64,000 nt of DNA from Anaeramoeba flamelloides. Taxonomy: Eukaryota; Metamonada; Anaeramoebidae. Location of the stretch: contig JANTQA010000070.1 of the NCBI GenBank assembly GCA_027625915.1, forward strand, positions 8,127,001 to 8,191,000. Direction: 5' to 3'. Positions 11,984-23,514 of this stretch are shown piece by piece. The number at the start of each line of letters is the position of its first letter. Position 1 is the stretch's first letter. The translations under genes and the position numbers were made by a program. The notes beneath the pieces were generated by a model. The model saw nothing but the letters and a program-made list of their open reading frames with translations. It was not told the DNA's origin and ran no database searches.

Positions 11984-12950
11984 AAGGAAAAAATACCTGA
12001 AATGAAAAAAAATACCTGACAAGATTTTTATTTGTGAATATTAGGAAAATTGTTGTGTATTTTTCTTTTATTTAAAATCAAATCCTTTTTTTGAAGAATC
12101 AATTTTTTTATGAACCTAGTAATAAACCTTCCCAAAGTTCATTAAAGTAAGGTGTTTATAGAATACTCAAGTAATTATTTGATAATATCAGTAGATCTAC
12201 TTTTTTTGAAAAACAATCTTGTTTTTAAGAGATTTACAGTGATCAAAATAAAGCGTGCCCAAAGATATTAATCTGTGTTTTCAAAATATAATCAGTTTCT
12301 TTTTTTCTTCTTGTTACAAGGGAACACCCAATTCACAATCAAGTAGTATACCTAAGTTCAACTCAATTTTGAAGGTAAGTCCCTTGATACTTTTCGAAAA
12401 CTGTTAATTTATATATGCAATTTGTTGTAAATTTTTTATAATATTCTCAATTTTTTTAATATTTTTCATTTTTTTATTATTCAAATAATCAAAAATTAAC
12501 TCTATTTTTTGAGATAAATTTTACAATTTGATCCTTTGTTTTTAGAATTTCTTTTTCAATAATAAACTTAAATAAATCAACCACATATATTTACTTAGTG
12601 TTTGTTGCCAGTTTCTTTTCTAGGTTAATGTATTGGTCTTCTATAACAAAAAAAAAAACACGCTTTTTATTTTGAAACATGGATTAAACTTTCTTTGCAC
12701 ACCTTATTTTGACTACAGAATGAAAGTTTGGAAAATGATAATTTTTATTATTGTTTTTTGATTGATTGAACTCTGTTTTGAACCAGTGTAATTTCATTAC
12801 TCATCATTCTAATAAGTGGGTGAGTTATAATTTTCAAAATTTTGATTCTTAAAAAAAGGGATTTGATTCTAAATAAAAGAAATTTCACAACAATTATCCT
12901 AATATTCACAAATAAAAATCTGATTTGGATTTTTTTCATGTTCGGTAATT
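11984..12950. mobile_element. Family H TIR element (copy 1)
   Basis: The ends are inverted copies of each other: the left contains ATACCTGACAAGATTTTTAT followed by TTGTGAATATTAGG. The right contains CCTAATATTCACAA then AAAAATC, ending near TTCGGTAATTTTTC. Length about 970 bp. On the minus strand near 12750-12810 it carries a tail that would read NEITLVQNRVQSIKKQ-stop, matched at 24613-24663 and, degraded, near 50390. It looks like a DNA transposon or its derivative; the superfamily is unknown. Confidence 0.55.
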
Positions 12951-13180
12951 TTTCAATACTTTAATTTAAAAAATAATCTGGATTACGAACTTTTTAAAAA
13001 TTGAGAAAAATTGGAGAAAATTTTTAGACAATAATTCGTTTCTGAAAATAGATTGAAAAGTATAGCTTGGTTTTTTAGTTATTAGACTTTTCCTTGATTT
13101 TGAAATTTCGAGAAGATGTAATAGTTGTTTTTTGAATTTAGTTTAAATTTAGAAGTTTTTTTGATTTATTTTAAGATTTA

Positions 13181-13722
13181 AATCCCTGAAATTTGAAAAA
13201 AAGATATTTTCATGGGGTGTGATGTACATGTTGTTTTGGTTCTTATTTGATAGACCTTCAACTTGATATCAATTTTTATAATATTACTAGACATCATTTT
13301 TTTCAATTTATTTTATTTTTTTCCAATCCGAATTGAAGGGTGTTTTATCAATATATAAGTAATTATTTATAATACATCTGGATTTATTGGTCGTTAATTG
13401 AAATATTTTTTTTTATTTTACCGAATTTAAAAAAAGAAATATATATATATATTAGCATAAAATAAAACAAAATTGCAATAAAAATTTCAGTTGACTACCC
13501 AAATCCAAATTTTTTTTTTATAATTTACTTCTTCGAATGTTTTAGTTTTACATTGTTCAATTCGGATTTTGGAAAAACAGAATAATAATTAATTAAGACA
13601 AAAAAGTTCTTTTTGAACCACTATTAAAAATCATACGAAGTTGAAGATGGATCAGCTAAGAACCAAAAAAAAAATATGCTTCACATCCAATGAAAATATC
13701 TTTTTTTCAAATTTCAGGGATT
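13181..13722. mobile_element. TIR element, family AATCCCTGAAATTTG (copy 2)
   Basis: A nearly fully palindromic 542 bp element. The left arm starts AATCCCTGAAATTTGAAAA and the right arm ends TTTTTCAAATTTCAGGGATT. Arms of about 250 bp match imperfectly around a centre near 13445, which holds a short AT microsatellite. No coding capacity: a long-armed foldback or MITE-type element. Confidence 0.75.
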
Positions 13723-13827
13723 ATAATTTTGATAATTAATAAAAATCGTTTTTGAAAGATGAAAAATTAAAACAAAAAATATTTTTTAGTGTTTTAAAGA
13801 ATTAACTTCAAGGTTAATAAAAACAAT

Positions 13828-14389
13828 AAACTCCATTTTCACCCAAAGGGGATCAGCCAAAAATGAAAAAATACTTTATTTTTAAGGATCAAATAAACTT
13901 TGATTGTTGAGAAATACGAGAAATAATAAACTTCTTTTTAGAGTCGATTATCATAAAAGAAAAGCCTAAGAAAACCATAAAAAAAAAAAAAAATGTTAAA
14001 AAAATTGTTGGGTCCTTTTCATTGGAATCTCTCGTGTAAAATTTTCAATTTCTTTAGGATATTAATATTGTTGACAATAATATTTTTCACTTGTAAATGT
14101 ATGAATTTTAAAAGAACATACAAAGTTTAGCTTTACTTAATGTTAATTTGGAGTTACAAACATTTTTGTTTTTCAAAATCAATTTTTTAAAAAAAATAAA
14201 AAAGAAAATAAGAAAAAAAAAGAAAAAAGAAATGAAGAAAAAAAAAAAGTAAAAAGTTACAAAATGAGAAAAAATGATTTTGATCCAAAAATCGAAATTT
14301 TATTTTGAGAAGAATAATCGATTAAACTCATAGACTGTATTCTATTTCTTCAATAAAAATAATCATCCTAGGGCTGAAAAACAGTTTGG
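13828..14389. mobile_element. Family A TIR element (copy 4)
   Basis: The left end AAACTCCATTTTCACCCAAA and right end GGGCTGAAAAACAGTTTGG are imperfect inverted repeats. The interior aligns directly with copy 3 (TTGACAATAATATTTTTCAC, ACTTGTAAATGTATGAATTT). About 560 bp, non-coding. Confidence 0.65.
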
Positions 14390-14419
14390 TATCAATAATT
14401 TTTAAGATATTTAAAAGAT

Positions 14420-15800
14420 TTCAATCAATCAAAAAATACTTTTTCATTTAAATTGTTAAATAATTTTGATTTTATAAAATATGAAAATCATTTATTCATC
14501 TTTTAGTTTTTTGTTTTCATTTCATTTTTTGAATTACGTAATTTATTTCGGTTTGATCAAAAAATTTTTTCAACCATTGATATTAGGTTATAGTTTAGCT
14601 CTTCGAAATAGAAGAACTCAAATAAAATTAGTTGGTAATATCTAACTATTTTAAACGAATAATATCCCTAATAGAATTTATACAAATTTACCAATACATT
14701 TTTTGTTTTATTCATCTCCAAAACTTTCCACACATTGAAATTTTATTTATCCATTGTGAAAAAAATTTGGGTCATTAAAAAAAATTGGGTCAGTCAAAAA
14801 TTTGTTTTCGTTTTTTAAATAGTAAATATTAGCAAAATGATTTTTGATCAAAGTAAAATTTTATGAACAAATTTTACATTTAAGAAAAACCAGAGTCACT
14901 ATCAATAATAATTTTCAGAATTAAAATTAAATTGTTGCATTTTAACCTTTTGGAATTACTGTGGAACTCTAAAAAACAAAAATTTATTTTTAATTGTAAA
15001 CTTTACTAAAAATGTTGATTTTTTTTATTAGATTACATTCCAAGATCAAGTTAATCATTGTTTGGGAAGACCAAAAATTAATAACCGTTTTAAATTAAGG
15101 TTTTTCTATCGGGATTTAAAGAATTTAAATGGTTTCTGAAATCTTGGTATTTCGGTATTTTGAAGTTTGGATTGTAAACATTAGTGGAAAACAACCTCTT
15201 TGGAAAAAACAGCTTTTTTGGAAGATTTTATTATTCAATTTGGTTTAAAAGGATATTTAAGATTAACCGTGATGAATTTGCGTTCATTAACAATGATAGT
15301 ATCTTATTAAATTAAGAGATTTTAATATTTCCTATTAAATAGTTCTCTTATTTTTAGTAAAGTTAATAATTAAAAATAAATTTTTGTATTTTTGGAGTTC
15401 CACAGTAATTCCAAAAGGTTAAAATGCAACAATTTAATTTTAATTCTGAAAATTATTATTGATAGTGACTTTGATTTTTCTTAAATGTAAAATTTGTTCA
15501 TAAAATTTTACTTTGATCAAAAATCATTTTGCTAATATTTACTATTTAAAAAACGAAAACAAATTTTTGACTGACCCAATTTTTTTTAATGACCCAAATT
15601 TTTTTCACAATGGTATATTGAGAAATATTTATTTTTTTTTGTGGGTTATGTAATTTTTAAACGATTTTTAATATTTCAATTAGTAAATGGTTCTAATTTA
15701 GTATTTCTACTAGAAGTTATAAAATTATATTTTTTTTTCACAAATCGAATTTTGATGTGTTAAAAAATTTGTTACTTTTTTCAAACTTTTATCAAAATCA
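14420..15800 (+). repeat. Family G dispersed repeat, split by a younger TIR element
   Basis: Two pieces (about 14420-14750 and 15614-15800) together align with uninterrupted repeats at about 33898-34445 and 54860-55400. Shared blocks include TTTTTTGAATTACGTAATTT, AGAAGAACTCAAATAAAATTAG and, after the break, GTTCTAATTTAGTATTTCTA. The interruption corresponds exactly to the element at 14751-15613. The nature of the repeat is unknown; no coding frame. Confidence 0.65.
14751..15613. mobile_element. 863 bp TIR transposon, Tc1/mariner-like remnant
   Basis: The left end CCATTGTGAAAAAAATTTGG and right end CCAAATTTTTTTCACAATGG are perfect inverted repeats. The arms stay nearly identical for about 260 bp (14751-15012 and 15353-15613). 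The inner TTGGGTCA motif is repeated within each arm, as for transposase binding sites. The flanks are TAT on both sides. The ~340 bp centre includes a short frame (about 15032-15137) with GRPKI after a helix-like stretch, reminiscent of the GRP linker of Tc1/mariner DNA-binding domains, but it ends early. High arm similarity suggests a fairly recent insertion. It disrupts the family G repeat. Confidence 0.8.
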
Positions 15801-16484
15801 TTAAAAAAAAAAAATGTTGTCAACTTTTAAATCTTTTTGAGAGTTTTCAGTTTTTATAAAGTTAAGAATCAAGCGCAAAATATGGTGTAGAGGTTGGGGT
15901 GTATGAAGGAAGCAACTTTGTAAAAAATAAACAATTTTCTCTTTTCGAAAAAAAAAAAAAAAAATTTTTAATTTTGACTATCTCAAAAATAAAAAAAGAA
16001 TTTTCACTTTCTTAAAATGGCTGTATTAATAAATTTGAATTTGAAATTAAGTGAATTTACACTTCATTTTTTTTCGAAATAGTTCAGTTTTTCCAGTTTA
16101 ATTATCAGAGAAATTCAACAAAGATCATCGACAACTGTTGAAAGTGCAATTTTTGAACAGCAAATCTTATTTAAAAGTTTTGAAGATTTTAGATTGAAAT
16201 TTGTTAGCTTTCTTAAACCCCCCCTTAATTGTTTTAAGATCTTTTTTTGCAATGTAGGATCCAAATAGTCCTTAATTGTCCATATTTTAGATTTTCAGTT
16301 TTATTGATTAAACTATTATAATAAATAATTTGGAAGGTTGATTTTGATTTCTACAAAATTAAACCATTCGGGAATGAAATTTTTGATGATCTGAAGAGAA
16401 TTCAGAACAATATCTAAAAATTTCAACATTCTAAAGAGTTTATTTTTTAAACAAATCTTTTTCTTATTAACATTTTCTCTCAAA

Positions 16485-19400
16485 ATGAATTTGCAATTAA
16501 TTACCAACCAAGACTGTGTTAGCGAAAAAAGACAAATACAATACTTGTTTAATTCAACTAACCAGAAAACATATGATGTTGAGCTAAATGAGCCGACAAA
16601 AATTAAGAATTGTCAAACAACTCCTTCCAGCTTGGAGACTGCTACTAAAAATAATACCAGTTCCCAAAACAATATTTTAGATAGACATAATGTATTTTTG
16701 GGATTTGGCGATTTAGAGGATCAAGACCAACCGGTGGCTACAATAATCTTAACATTCGTTTGGTCAGTGATGTTAATTTGGGAAATTTGGGAGAACATTG
16801 GTCTAGAAGACATGGGAAAGAACCCTTGGTTTGGTAAGTTTCATTTTTCTTTTATTTTTTTTTATCAGGCGACCCCCAAATTATTTTTCCTTAATTTTAA
16901 AAACCCCTTTTTGTCAAAGATTTTTTCTGATCAACAAGTAACAATTTATTTGTTTTTTGGCTTTCTTAGGATCTATCCAATTTTTTTTGAATTTGAAAAT
17001 TCTAAAGCAAAGAGCAAAATTGGTTTTCGTATTCTTTCTCATTTTAATTTAAAGAATTGTAAATCACAAATTATTTGACACTGATTTTTGTCTTTCTATA
17101 ATTTTTGTTTTGGGAGTTTCATTTTATTTCAGTTTCGCAATAGTTATATTATTTCTTAATTTAAAAATTAATGAATTTTCTTTTTTTGCTTGAAACTACC
17201 TTTCTCTAATCATATGAAACGAGACAATAGTTTTGAAAGAACTTGAAGGCTTTGATTTATTTTTTATCATTCTCAAAATAAATTATTTAGGGTTTAAATA
17301 TCTTAATCCAATAATAATTGAAAAATTTTTCCTCTTTTTGTGAAAATTTTTTGATCGCAATTTGGAAAAAAAAACCAACTAGTATTACAATTTGATAAAC
17401 TCTCCAGAAAACTATTATTAGAGTGTCAAAAAGTCATAAATTTTTTTTTTCAAATATTAAAAATGTGGTTGTGGATCTCGGCAATGTGATCAAACATGCT
17501 TTTTATTATTTTTTCAGGCCAATAAGTTTCGAAATCGGGATTTTAAATGTTCACATGTATGATTCACATTATTTTTTCTCTAAAATCAAATTGAACAAGA
17601 TCTTCCAAGGAGATCATGCACTTCAACATTTTTTGGATTTTTTTATACAGGAAACCTTTTTGTAAATTACAAAAATGGTCATAATTTGAGTAGCTAAGTT
17701 TTAAATAAATTCTTCTCATGGAGATACAACAGCAATCCTATTGTTTTGGTTAATGATTTAGATATCTTTTACCAAACAGATTTAAATAAATCATCCTGTA
17801 TTAAAATTGTCGAATTAGTTTTTCATATGTTTTGCAATAATTTTGGATTTTGTTAAGAGATGAAAGTTTGGGTAAGTTTTTTCGCTTTAGTGAGTTGATC
17901 ACTCAATGAGGGATTTTTTTTATTTTGGGTCAAGTTCTTATTGTGAAAAATAATTTATTTAAATGTTGAAAAAAACTTTTTTGCTATTTTTATGAGTGAC
18001 GAATAACTTTTCCAAAATAAATCAACCTATGGTGTGTGATCGATCCCCAAAAATCAACAATCAAAAATAAGATATATTTGGAAAAAAAAAGCTAAATAGA
18101 AACCCTTAATTTCCAATTTGAATAAGATGAATTAAATTGAAAACAGTAATGTTAGTTTTGGAATGGTGCTTCTTTGGCTCTTTTTTAAGCTCGAAAAGGA
18201 TTATTATTAATTTTTTTCTCTTTTCTCATTTTGAAAGAATTTGTTCCCAAAGAATTTTACAAAATATTTAATCTGTAAAATATAGAGGGTTACAAAATAA
18301 CCAAAATTAGATTAAATGGGACAAATTGGTTTTATACTTAAAGAGAACTATTTGTTTGAAATTGCAGAAATTTAACCCTTTTGAGATTTTTAATAATAAA
18401 AGATGAATTTATTGTTTTCGAAAATAAATTTTTTTAAATTGAGAATCTCAAAATAAAGGTTTTTTTGTTTTTAATCGAATTTTTTGCTAATGGGAATTTG
18501 AAGTTTTTTTTGATTTAAGGGGTTAGCGTCTACCAAGGAGAAGCCTAGGATCTAAGTATGTTGTTATTGGATAAAACACATTAGTGTTACATGGTTCAAA
18601 TGTCTCTAAAAAATCGGTCAGTCAAGTAGTAATATTGGTTGATTCTCATCAATTAAAAATGATACATGAATTAGTAATAAACCCAGCAATTTCAGAATAA
18701 AATCTGTATTTCGACTCAAATTTAAAGGTTGAATTATCAATATTCAGACTACAAAGTCACAAAATATCTTTCTTAAATTTGTGGCGAAATGTAGATTAGT
18801 TACTAAAAAAAAATTTTTTTTTTTGAAAATTCAATAATTAACCAATAAATTTTTTTGACAATTTATTTCTCAAATCATAGAAATATATTGATGCTATAAT
18901 TAGACTTATCAAAAGCAAACAAAACTAATCGGTAGTTGTGCTTTTATGTTGATTATTATTGAGTTAATCTTTGAAATTCAAAAATTATAACAATATTTAC
19001 TTTTGGAAGTTCTAAATCTAAATTATTAAATTACCTGAATACTTTACTTTGGGTTTCTATTTTTGGATTTGGAAAAGGAATTAAAAAAATTTTTTTTCAA
19101 AATGAAACTTTTATAAATAGTGATCATTAATAAAAAATGTAATAATTTATTGTTCAATAAGATTTATAATAGATTTTTTAGAGCTATTTGAGCCATTGTG
19201 TACTAATATTATTTACACTCAATTACAACTTACTTTGATTATAGAGAAATTTAGGGTGAAGCTAATTCCTTATAAGATTGATTTTTCAAAGAGGTTCGTA
19301 ATAACGTTTTTTTTTTTTTTTGTTAGGTGAATTTTTTGACAATTAAAAGAAGGACAATTCCAAAAGTCCCTTTTTGGTTTCAAGTCATTCATTGGGTATG

Positions 19401-20426
19401 GTATAAATTGCCAGTAAATGGCAAGAGATTTTAATGGGATTACAAAGGAATAAACCTCGATTTAAATTTTCATCTGTTTTGAAATAAATTCTTCTTTTGT
19501 TAAGACTCAAAGGCCATGGGCAAATTTCTTCTCTTTGATGAGTTGATCCATAAAGTAAGGACTTTTAGAAATGGAAACCAAACAAAATATTTTTTTACAT
19601 TTTCAATTTTTATTATTTATTCATTTGGTAATGATTCGTCTTCTTTTACGAATAAACAAAAAAATAAAGTAAGATTTACAGAGATATCTTATTTTAGCGT
19701 TTTTGATTTTGATTTATTGTCTCTATTTGAAAATTTAGTTTTTTTTGGATTTTTTTTATTTTTCTAAAATTACTTTTCTTTTGAAAATAGTTTTTAATTT
19801 GAAAAATAAATCTAAAAATTTAAATTCTAGTTCGATAAAATTCTGGAAATACTTTCTACTGAATATTATATTAACTTAGTATATAATAAAGAGTTTTCAG
19901 ATATCTAAGAATAAAAATTATTCAATTTTTTTTTGAGATTTAATGAAAGGGATTAATTTTGTAAAATAAAACCCCCCTTTAATAAATATTCTGAATAACT
20001 GATAAATCATGACATTTTTATTCTTAAAATACAAATAGTATTTGGGATAATAAAATTAAATATAATTTTATTTTCAAAATTAGTTCGTTATTCAAGAATT
20101 TCCAAAAAAATGAGGCCCATCCAATTAAAACACTGTTGAACTTTTTTCCCCGATGGTTAATTCCAATAATGAATTTAATTTTTGGAATTGACTTTTTGAG
20201 AGAAAAATAAAGTTAAAATGGGTAAAAAAATTATTAAAAATTCTTCCTTTTCACTCCTATTTTATGATTAAAATCAATTTGTCAATTGTTTTCCAATTTA
20301 AAATTGTTTATTTAATGTTAATTTTGAATTTTTAAAAAGTTATTGCGAAATTCCTCAATATATTTTTTTTCGTCAAAAAAAAAAAAAAGTAAGGATGAGT
20401 GTTTAGTTCATTATTAGTAATTACCT

Positions 20427-20478
<52 letters not shown>

Positions 20479-21688
20479 TTACAGTTTTTTAATAAAGCTA
20501 AAAATTATTTATAAAAATCTTTTTTTAAAAAAATTCTAATTTGATAAATTATGATCTTTTTATAAAAGTTAATAGAAGTAAATAATAAAGAGATGATTAC
20601 TCCCTTTTTACATTTTTGTGTAGTTATTAGTTGTAAAACTCAAACTTTTAATAATAAAATAAAATTAAAAATTTCTTCAATTTTAAAAAAAGCCTTTTTA
20701 TCAATATTTACAATATAAAACAATAATTATTTTTAATTTTCAAAAATATATATTTGAATTTTAGAATTTATCAATGAAATATAAAAAAAATAAGTGTAAT
20801 ATTTCAGTAATAAAAGAAAAAACAAAGATTCTAATAATATAACATTAATATTTAATCTCAAATATTTTTTTCTATCAACTTTTCGATAATCTAAAATATA
20901 TAAATTATTATAAATAAAAAGGTCCTGATATTAAATTAATTAACAATTTGGGTGGTAAAAATTATAATTCTACAAAGGACGGGGAAATATTTAGATTTAT
21001 AACACCAGGTATTATTTTGAAAGTTTTTTTTGTTTTTTTTTTTTTTTTCTTTTCGTTTTTCTTTTCTTTTCCTAACTATCAAGAAATTTTTACTTTAATG
21101 ATTTATTTTTCATAAAATTTATATTTAATCTTATAATTATTCCAATTAGTTATTTTGAATATGGGTATATGCGATTATATTTTTAATGTTTACATACTTA
21201 TAAATTTTGGAACAGTTATTGAATGTCAATATGGAACTTTTAAAACTTTTTATTTGTATTTAGGGAGTGGATTCGTTGGGACTCTTTTTTCTTTAATTTT
21301 TTTACCTATGAATCAAGGTGTCACATCAAATAGTATATCAATTGGTATTACTAGTTTTATTATTGGATATTATATTAATATTGCAAACTTTAGTATAAAT
21401 GAATTCATCAAAAGTTGCTGGTTTATTATTTATTCTATTATTTTGATATTAATTGCATATTTGCCAGGGTTAGACAATATGTCAAGTTTCGGTGCTATGT
21501 TATTTGGAATTATTTACTCAACTATTTTGAATTATAAAAGCCTAAATCCAACAATGGGAAAAATAATTAAAATATTGTTAATTGTTTTATTACATATTGT
21601 ATTTATTCTCCCATTAATTTGTTTCTATTTAATGGAAAACAAAATTAAAAATTGTAAATTATGTAATAATAGTAGTTGTTATAATTGA
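16485..21688 (+). CDS. Rhomboid-family membrane protein, likely catalytically inactive, 3 exons
   Basis: Predicted 324-residue polytopic protein. Exons: 16485-16833, 20922-21008 and 21150-21688; introns of 4088 bp (GTAAGT) and 141 bp (GTATTA). All three exons join in frame and rebuild rhomboid landmarks: a cytosolic N-terminus (1-80), TM1 about 83-103, NPWFGP at 113-118, LGGKN then GEIFRFITP in the L1 loop (to 145), then FG..IE..YG and GSGFVGTLFS in TM2-TM3. In active rhomboids the protease motif is GxSx in TM4 with His in TM6. Here the corresponding segments are SIGITS (Thr213 where Ser is expected) and DNMSSFG (Ser258 where His is expected). The HxxxH of TM2 is also altered (LNMGICDYIFN), although the Asn is kept. 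It therefore resembles an iRhom-like pseudoprotease that could bind or traffic membrane clients. A Cys-rich tail (NCKLCNNSSC) follows the last TM. The large first intron is the main uncertainty. Confidence 0.85.
17423..17665 (+). other. Unidentified coding-like relic inside rhomboid intron 1
   Basis: An open stretch with higher GC than its surroundings. It contains the phrase VVVDLGNVI, which superficially resembles HAD-type beta-strand motifs, and ends QHFLDFFIQETFL. There is no upstream ATG in good context and no second family motif, so it is most likely a fossil fragment or chance frame. Confidence 0.2.
18546..18950 (+). repeat. Family K dispersed repeat (copy 1)
   Basis: Aligns in direct orientation with about 44391-44790. 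Shared blocks include AAGTATGTTGTTATTG, CATTAGTGTT and GTGTCTCTAAAAAAATCG-like sequence. Diverged, non-coding, class unknown. Confidence 0.55.
20429..20477. repeat. (AT)n microsatellite
   Basis: AT dinucleotide run of about 48 bp inside the first rhomboid intron, between family K and exon 2. Confidence 0.95.
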
Positions 21689-21880
21689 TCTTAAGATAAT
21701 TAAAAAGCTGGTTTATATTGTGAAATTTTTTTTTTTCTAATTTTAGATATATAATATTCGTTTAGTGCTTCCTAAAATTTTACAAGAATTCCCTAATATT
21801 GCAAGTTATGAAAATAAAATATTATATATCTTTTATAATCAATTATTAATTTTTTTTTTTTTTTTTTTTTTTGTATATAT

Positions 21881-22275
21881 TGATGGAAGAAGTGTAAATT
21901 AAACTATAAATATCAGTGTACTTAAATTTACTCAATGGTAATTTAAGCTTAAAATTATAGTTTTCGCTTTTTTCCTGTGAAAGTTACACTCAATTTTTTT
22001 TATTTTTTAAAAAACAAAAGCAAAAATTAAAAATTGAAAAGGAAAAAGGAAAAAGGAACAAGAAAAAAAAAATTAAATTTAAAAAGGGTTTATTAGAGGT
22101 AATTGAGATGAAAAAAAATAAAAATAATATTATCTTTTTAATATAACACAAAAAATAACAACCACAAAACTTTTGGTTGATTTAATAATTTGATAATTGA
22201 TCATGAATGATCACTTAGGGATTGTTGTTTAATTGTTTTAATTTCGTTTTTTCTTTTTGATCTGATTTACTTGTA
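21881..22275 (-). mobile_element. Possible SINE-like repeat R (copy 1) with LINE-type 3' tail
   Basis: Pairs with 35441-35826 over about 390 bp. Read on the minus strand, its last ~90 bases (21885-21975) match the 3' terminus of the LINEs at 46915 and 59375 (AATTTACACTTCTTC end, preceded by a GCTTAAATTACC-like block). The rest is unrelated to the LINE part visible here. Non-coding. A SINE borrowing a LINE tail, or a different LINE-end fragment, would explain this. Confidence 0.45.
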
Positions 22276-22749
22276 TTGTTGGAAATTTTTGATCTTTACT
22301 TTTTCTGAAAAAAGAATTATTTTAGAACACCAATAAGAATAATAGAAAGAAAATTACTAAATTAAAGTCGATAAGTAAATAATTCTAAAATTATTACAAA
22401 CTGAAATATCAAGTTATTTATTTTTTTTTTTTTTAACAAAGTATTGAATTTGTTGTTTGTTGTTTTTCTTTTATCATAAATTTTTATTGATGTTCAGAAT
22501 ACCAGTTTTTCCTGAGATGAAAAACTTTGCAGAATTTGGTACCAATAGAAAGTGTTATATCCATACTATTCCAAAATTTATCACAATGTGATCTAATTTC
22601 ATATTTGAAGAAATTTAATTGTTATCAACATTTCTCTTATTAAATATTATACCAATTTATCTAACATTATAACGTTATTTTTTTTTCTTCTATATTTTTT
22701 AATTAAATAAAAACTCAATTTCGTATAAAAAAATAACTGATGATAATTA

Positions 22750-23480
22750 TTGCAGTGTCCATCAAGTGCCTATCTTTTCCAGGATTCAAAAGAATGGAGA
22801 AAAATGATGTATATTTTACCCAATTCTTTTGAATTCTGGAAAAGCTAACGGTGGTTTTCTTTTACTTCTTGAAATAAACCAAAAATTTCTTAAATTTTCA
22901 GATTATTACAAAAATTAGAAAAAACCTAATGAAAGTGTCTTTAGAGTACCGTCAAGTGCCGTAGAGTGCCGTAGAGTGCCGTAGAGTGCCGTAGAGTGCC
23001 GTAGAGTGCCGTAGAGTGCCTAGAGTTCCTAGGTTTTCTTGAGGTTTTCTGTTTGATTTGTTAAATCTATCGATTTTCGTTAGGTTTTTTTCACTTTTCG
23101 AAATAAAACGAAAATTTATTAAAATTTTTTGTTTATTTCAAAAAAACCTAAAAAAAACCTAGAAAACTTCACAAATAAACAGAAAACTCAAGAAAACCTA
23201 ACGACTTTTTTTTTTAATTTTTGAAATTAAAAGAAAATTTTATTAAATTTTCATTTTATTACAAAAATTAAAAAAAAAACTAACGAGAGTAGCCTAAGTT
23301 TTCTTGAGGTTTTCTGTTTTATTTGTTTAATCTATTGATTTTGGTTAGGTTTTTTTCACTTTTCGAAATAAAACGAAAATTTTTTAAATTTTTTTGTTTA
23401 TTTCAAAAAGTAAAAAAAAACCTAGAACACTTCACAAATAAACAAAAAACCCAAGAAAACCTAACGGAAAAATCAAAAAA
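22750..23480. repeat. Palindrome cluster 1 (TTTTCCAGAATTC / AGGTTTTCTTGAGG inverted repeats)
   Basis: A short inverted repeat at about 22777-22846 (TTTTCCAGGATTCAAAAGAA against its inverse) is followed by a decamer array. Two larger foldbacks come next, where AGGTTTTCTTGAGGTTTTCT is mirrored by GAAAACTCAAGAAAACCT across an AAAATTT-rich centre. The same modules recur at five other places in the window. Confidence 0.7.
22941..23020 (+). repeat. Tandem decamer array GTAGAGTGCC
   Basis: Six perfect copies of GTAGAGTGCC (22961-23020) are preceded by two degenerate units (TTAGAGTACC, GTCAAGTGCC) and followed by TAGAGTTCC. The GC content is striking against the ~20% GC background. Related single units occur in other palindrome clusters (near 29620, 42185 and 45585). 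Confidence 0.95.
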
Positions 23481-23514
23481 AAAATATTTTTTTCAATTTA
23501 AAGTAGTGAAAAGA

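Larger units (their letters stand above)
11772..16484. other. Repeat-filled intergenic region between Ras and rhomboid genes
   Basis: No host gene was recognised. It contains a family H element (about 11984-12950), an AATCCCTG-family element (13181-13722), a family A element (13828-14389) and an older repeat (family G) split by an 863 bp TIR element (14751-15613). The last ~680 bp before the rhomboid start are unique AT-rich sequence without a recognisable motif. Confidence 0.6.
16834..20921 (+). other. 4.1 kb first intron of the rhomboid gene
   Basis: Bounded by GTAAGT and an A-rich acceptor ending AAAAAG. It contains a coding-like relic near 17461-17665, a repeat shared with 44.4 kb (about 18546-18950) and an (AT)n tract near 20430. 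No alternative exon was found whose frame would improve the rhomboid alignment. Confidence 0.7.

Noticed and set aside
17423-17665. Possible HAD-like phosphatase from the phrase VVVDLGNVI
   Set aside because: Only one weak motif; no start, no other HAD motifs, and it lies in a long intron full of repeats.
22941-23020. CRISPR-like array
   Set aside because: The units are contiguous decamers without spacers and the DNA is eukaryotic; it is a simple tandem repeat.
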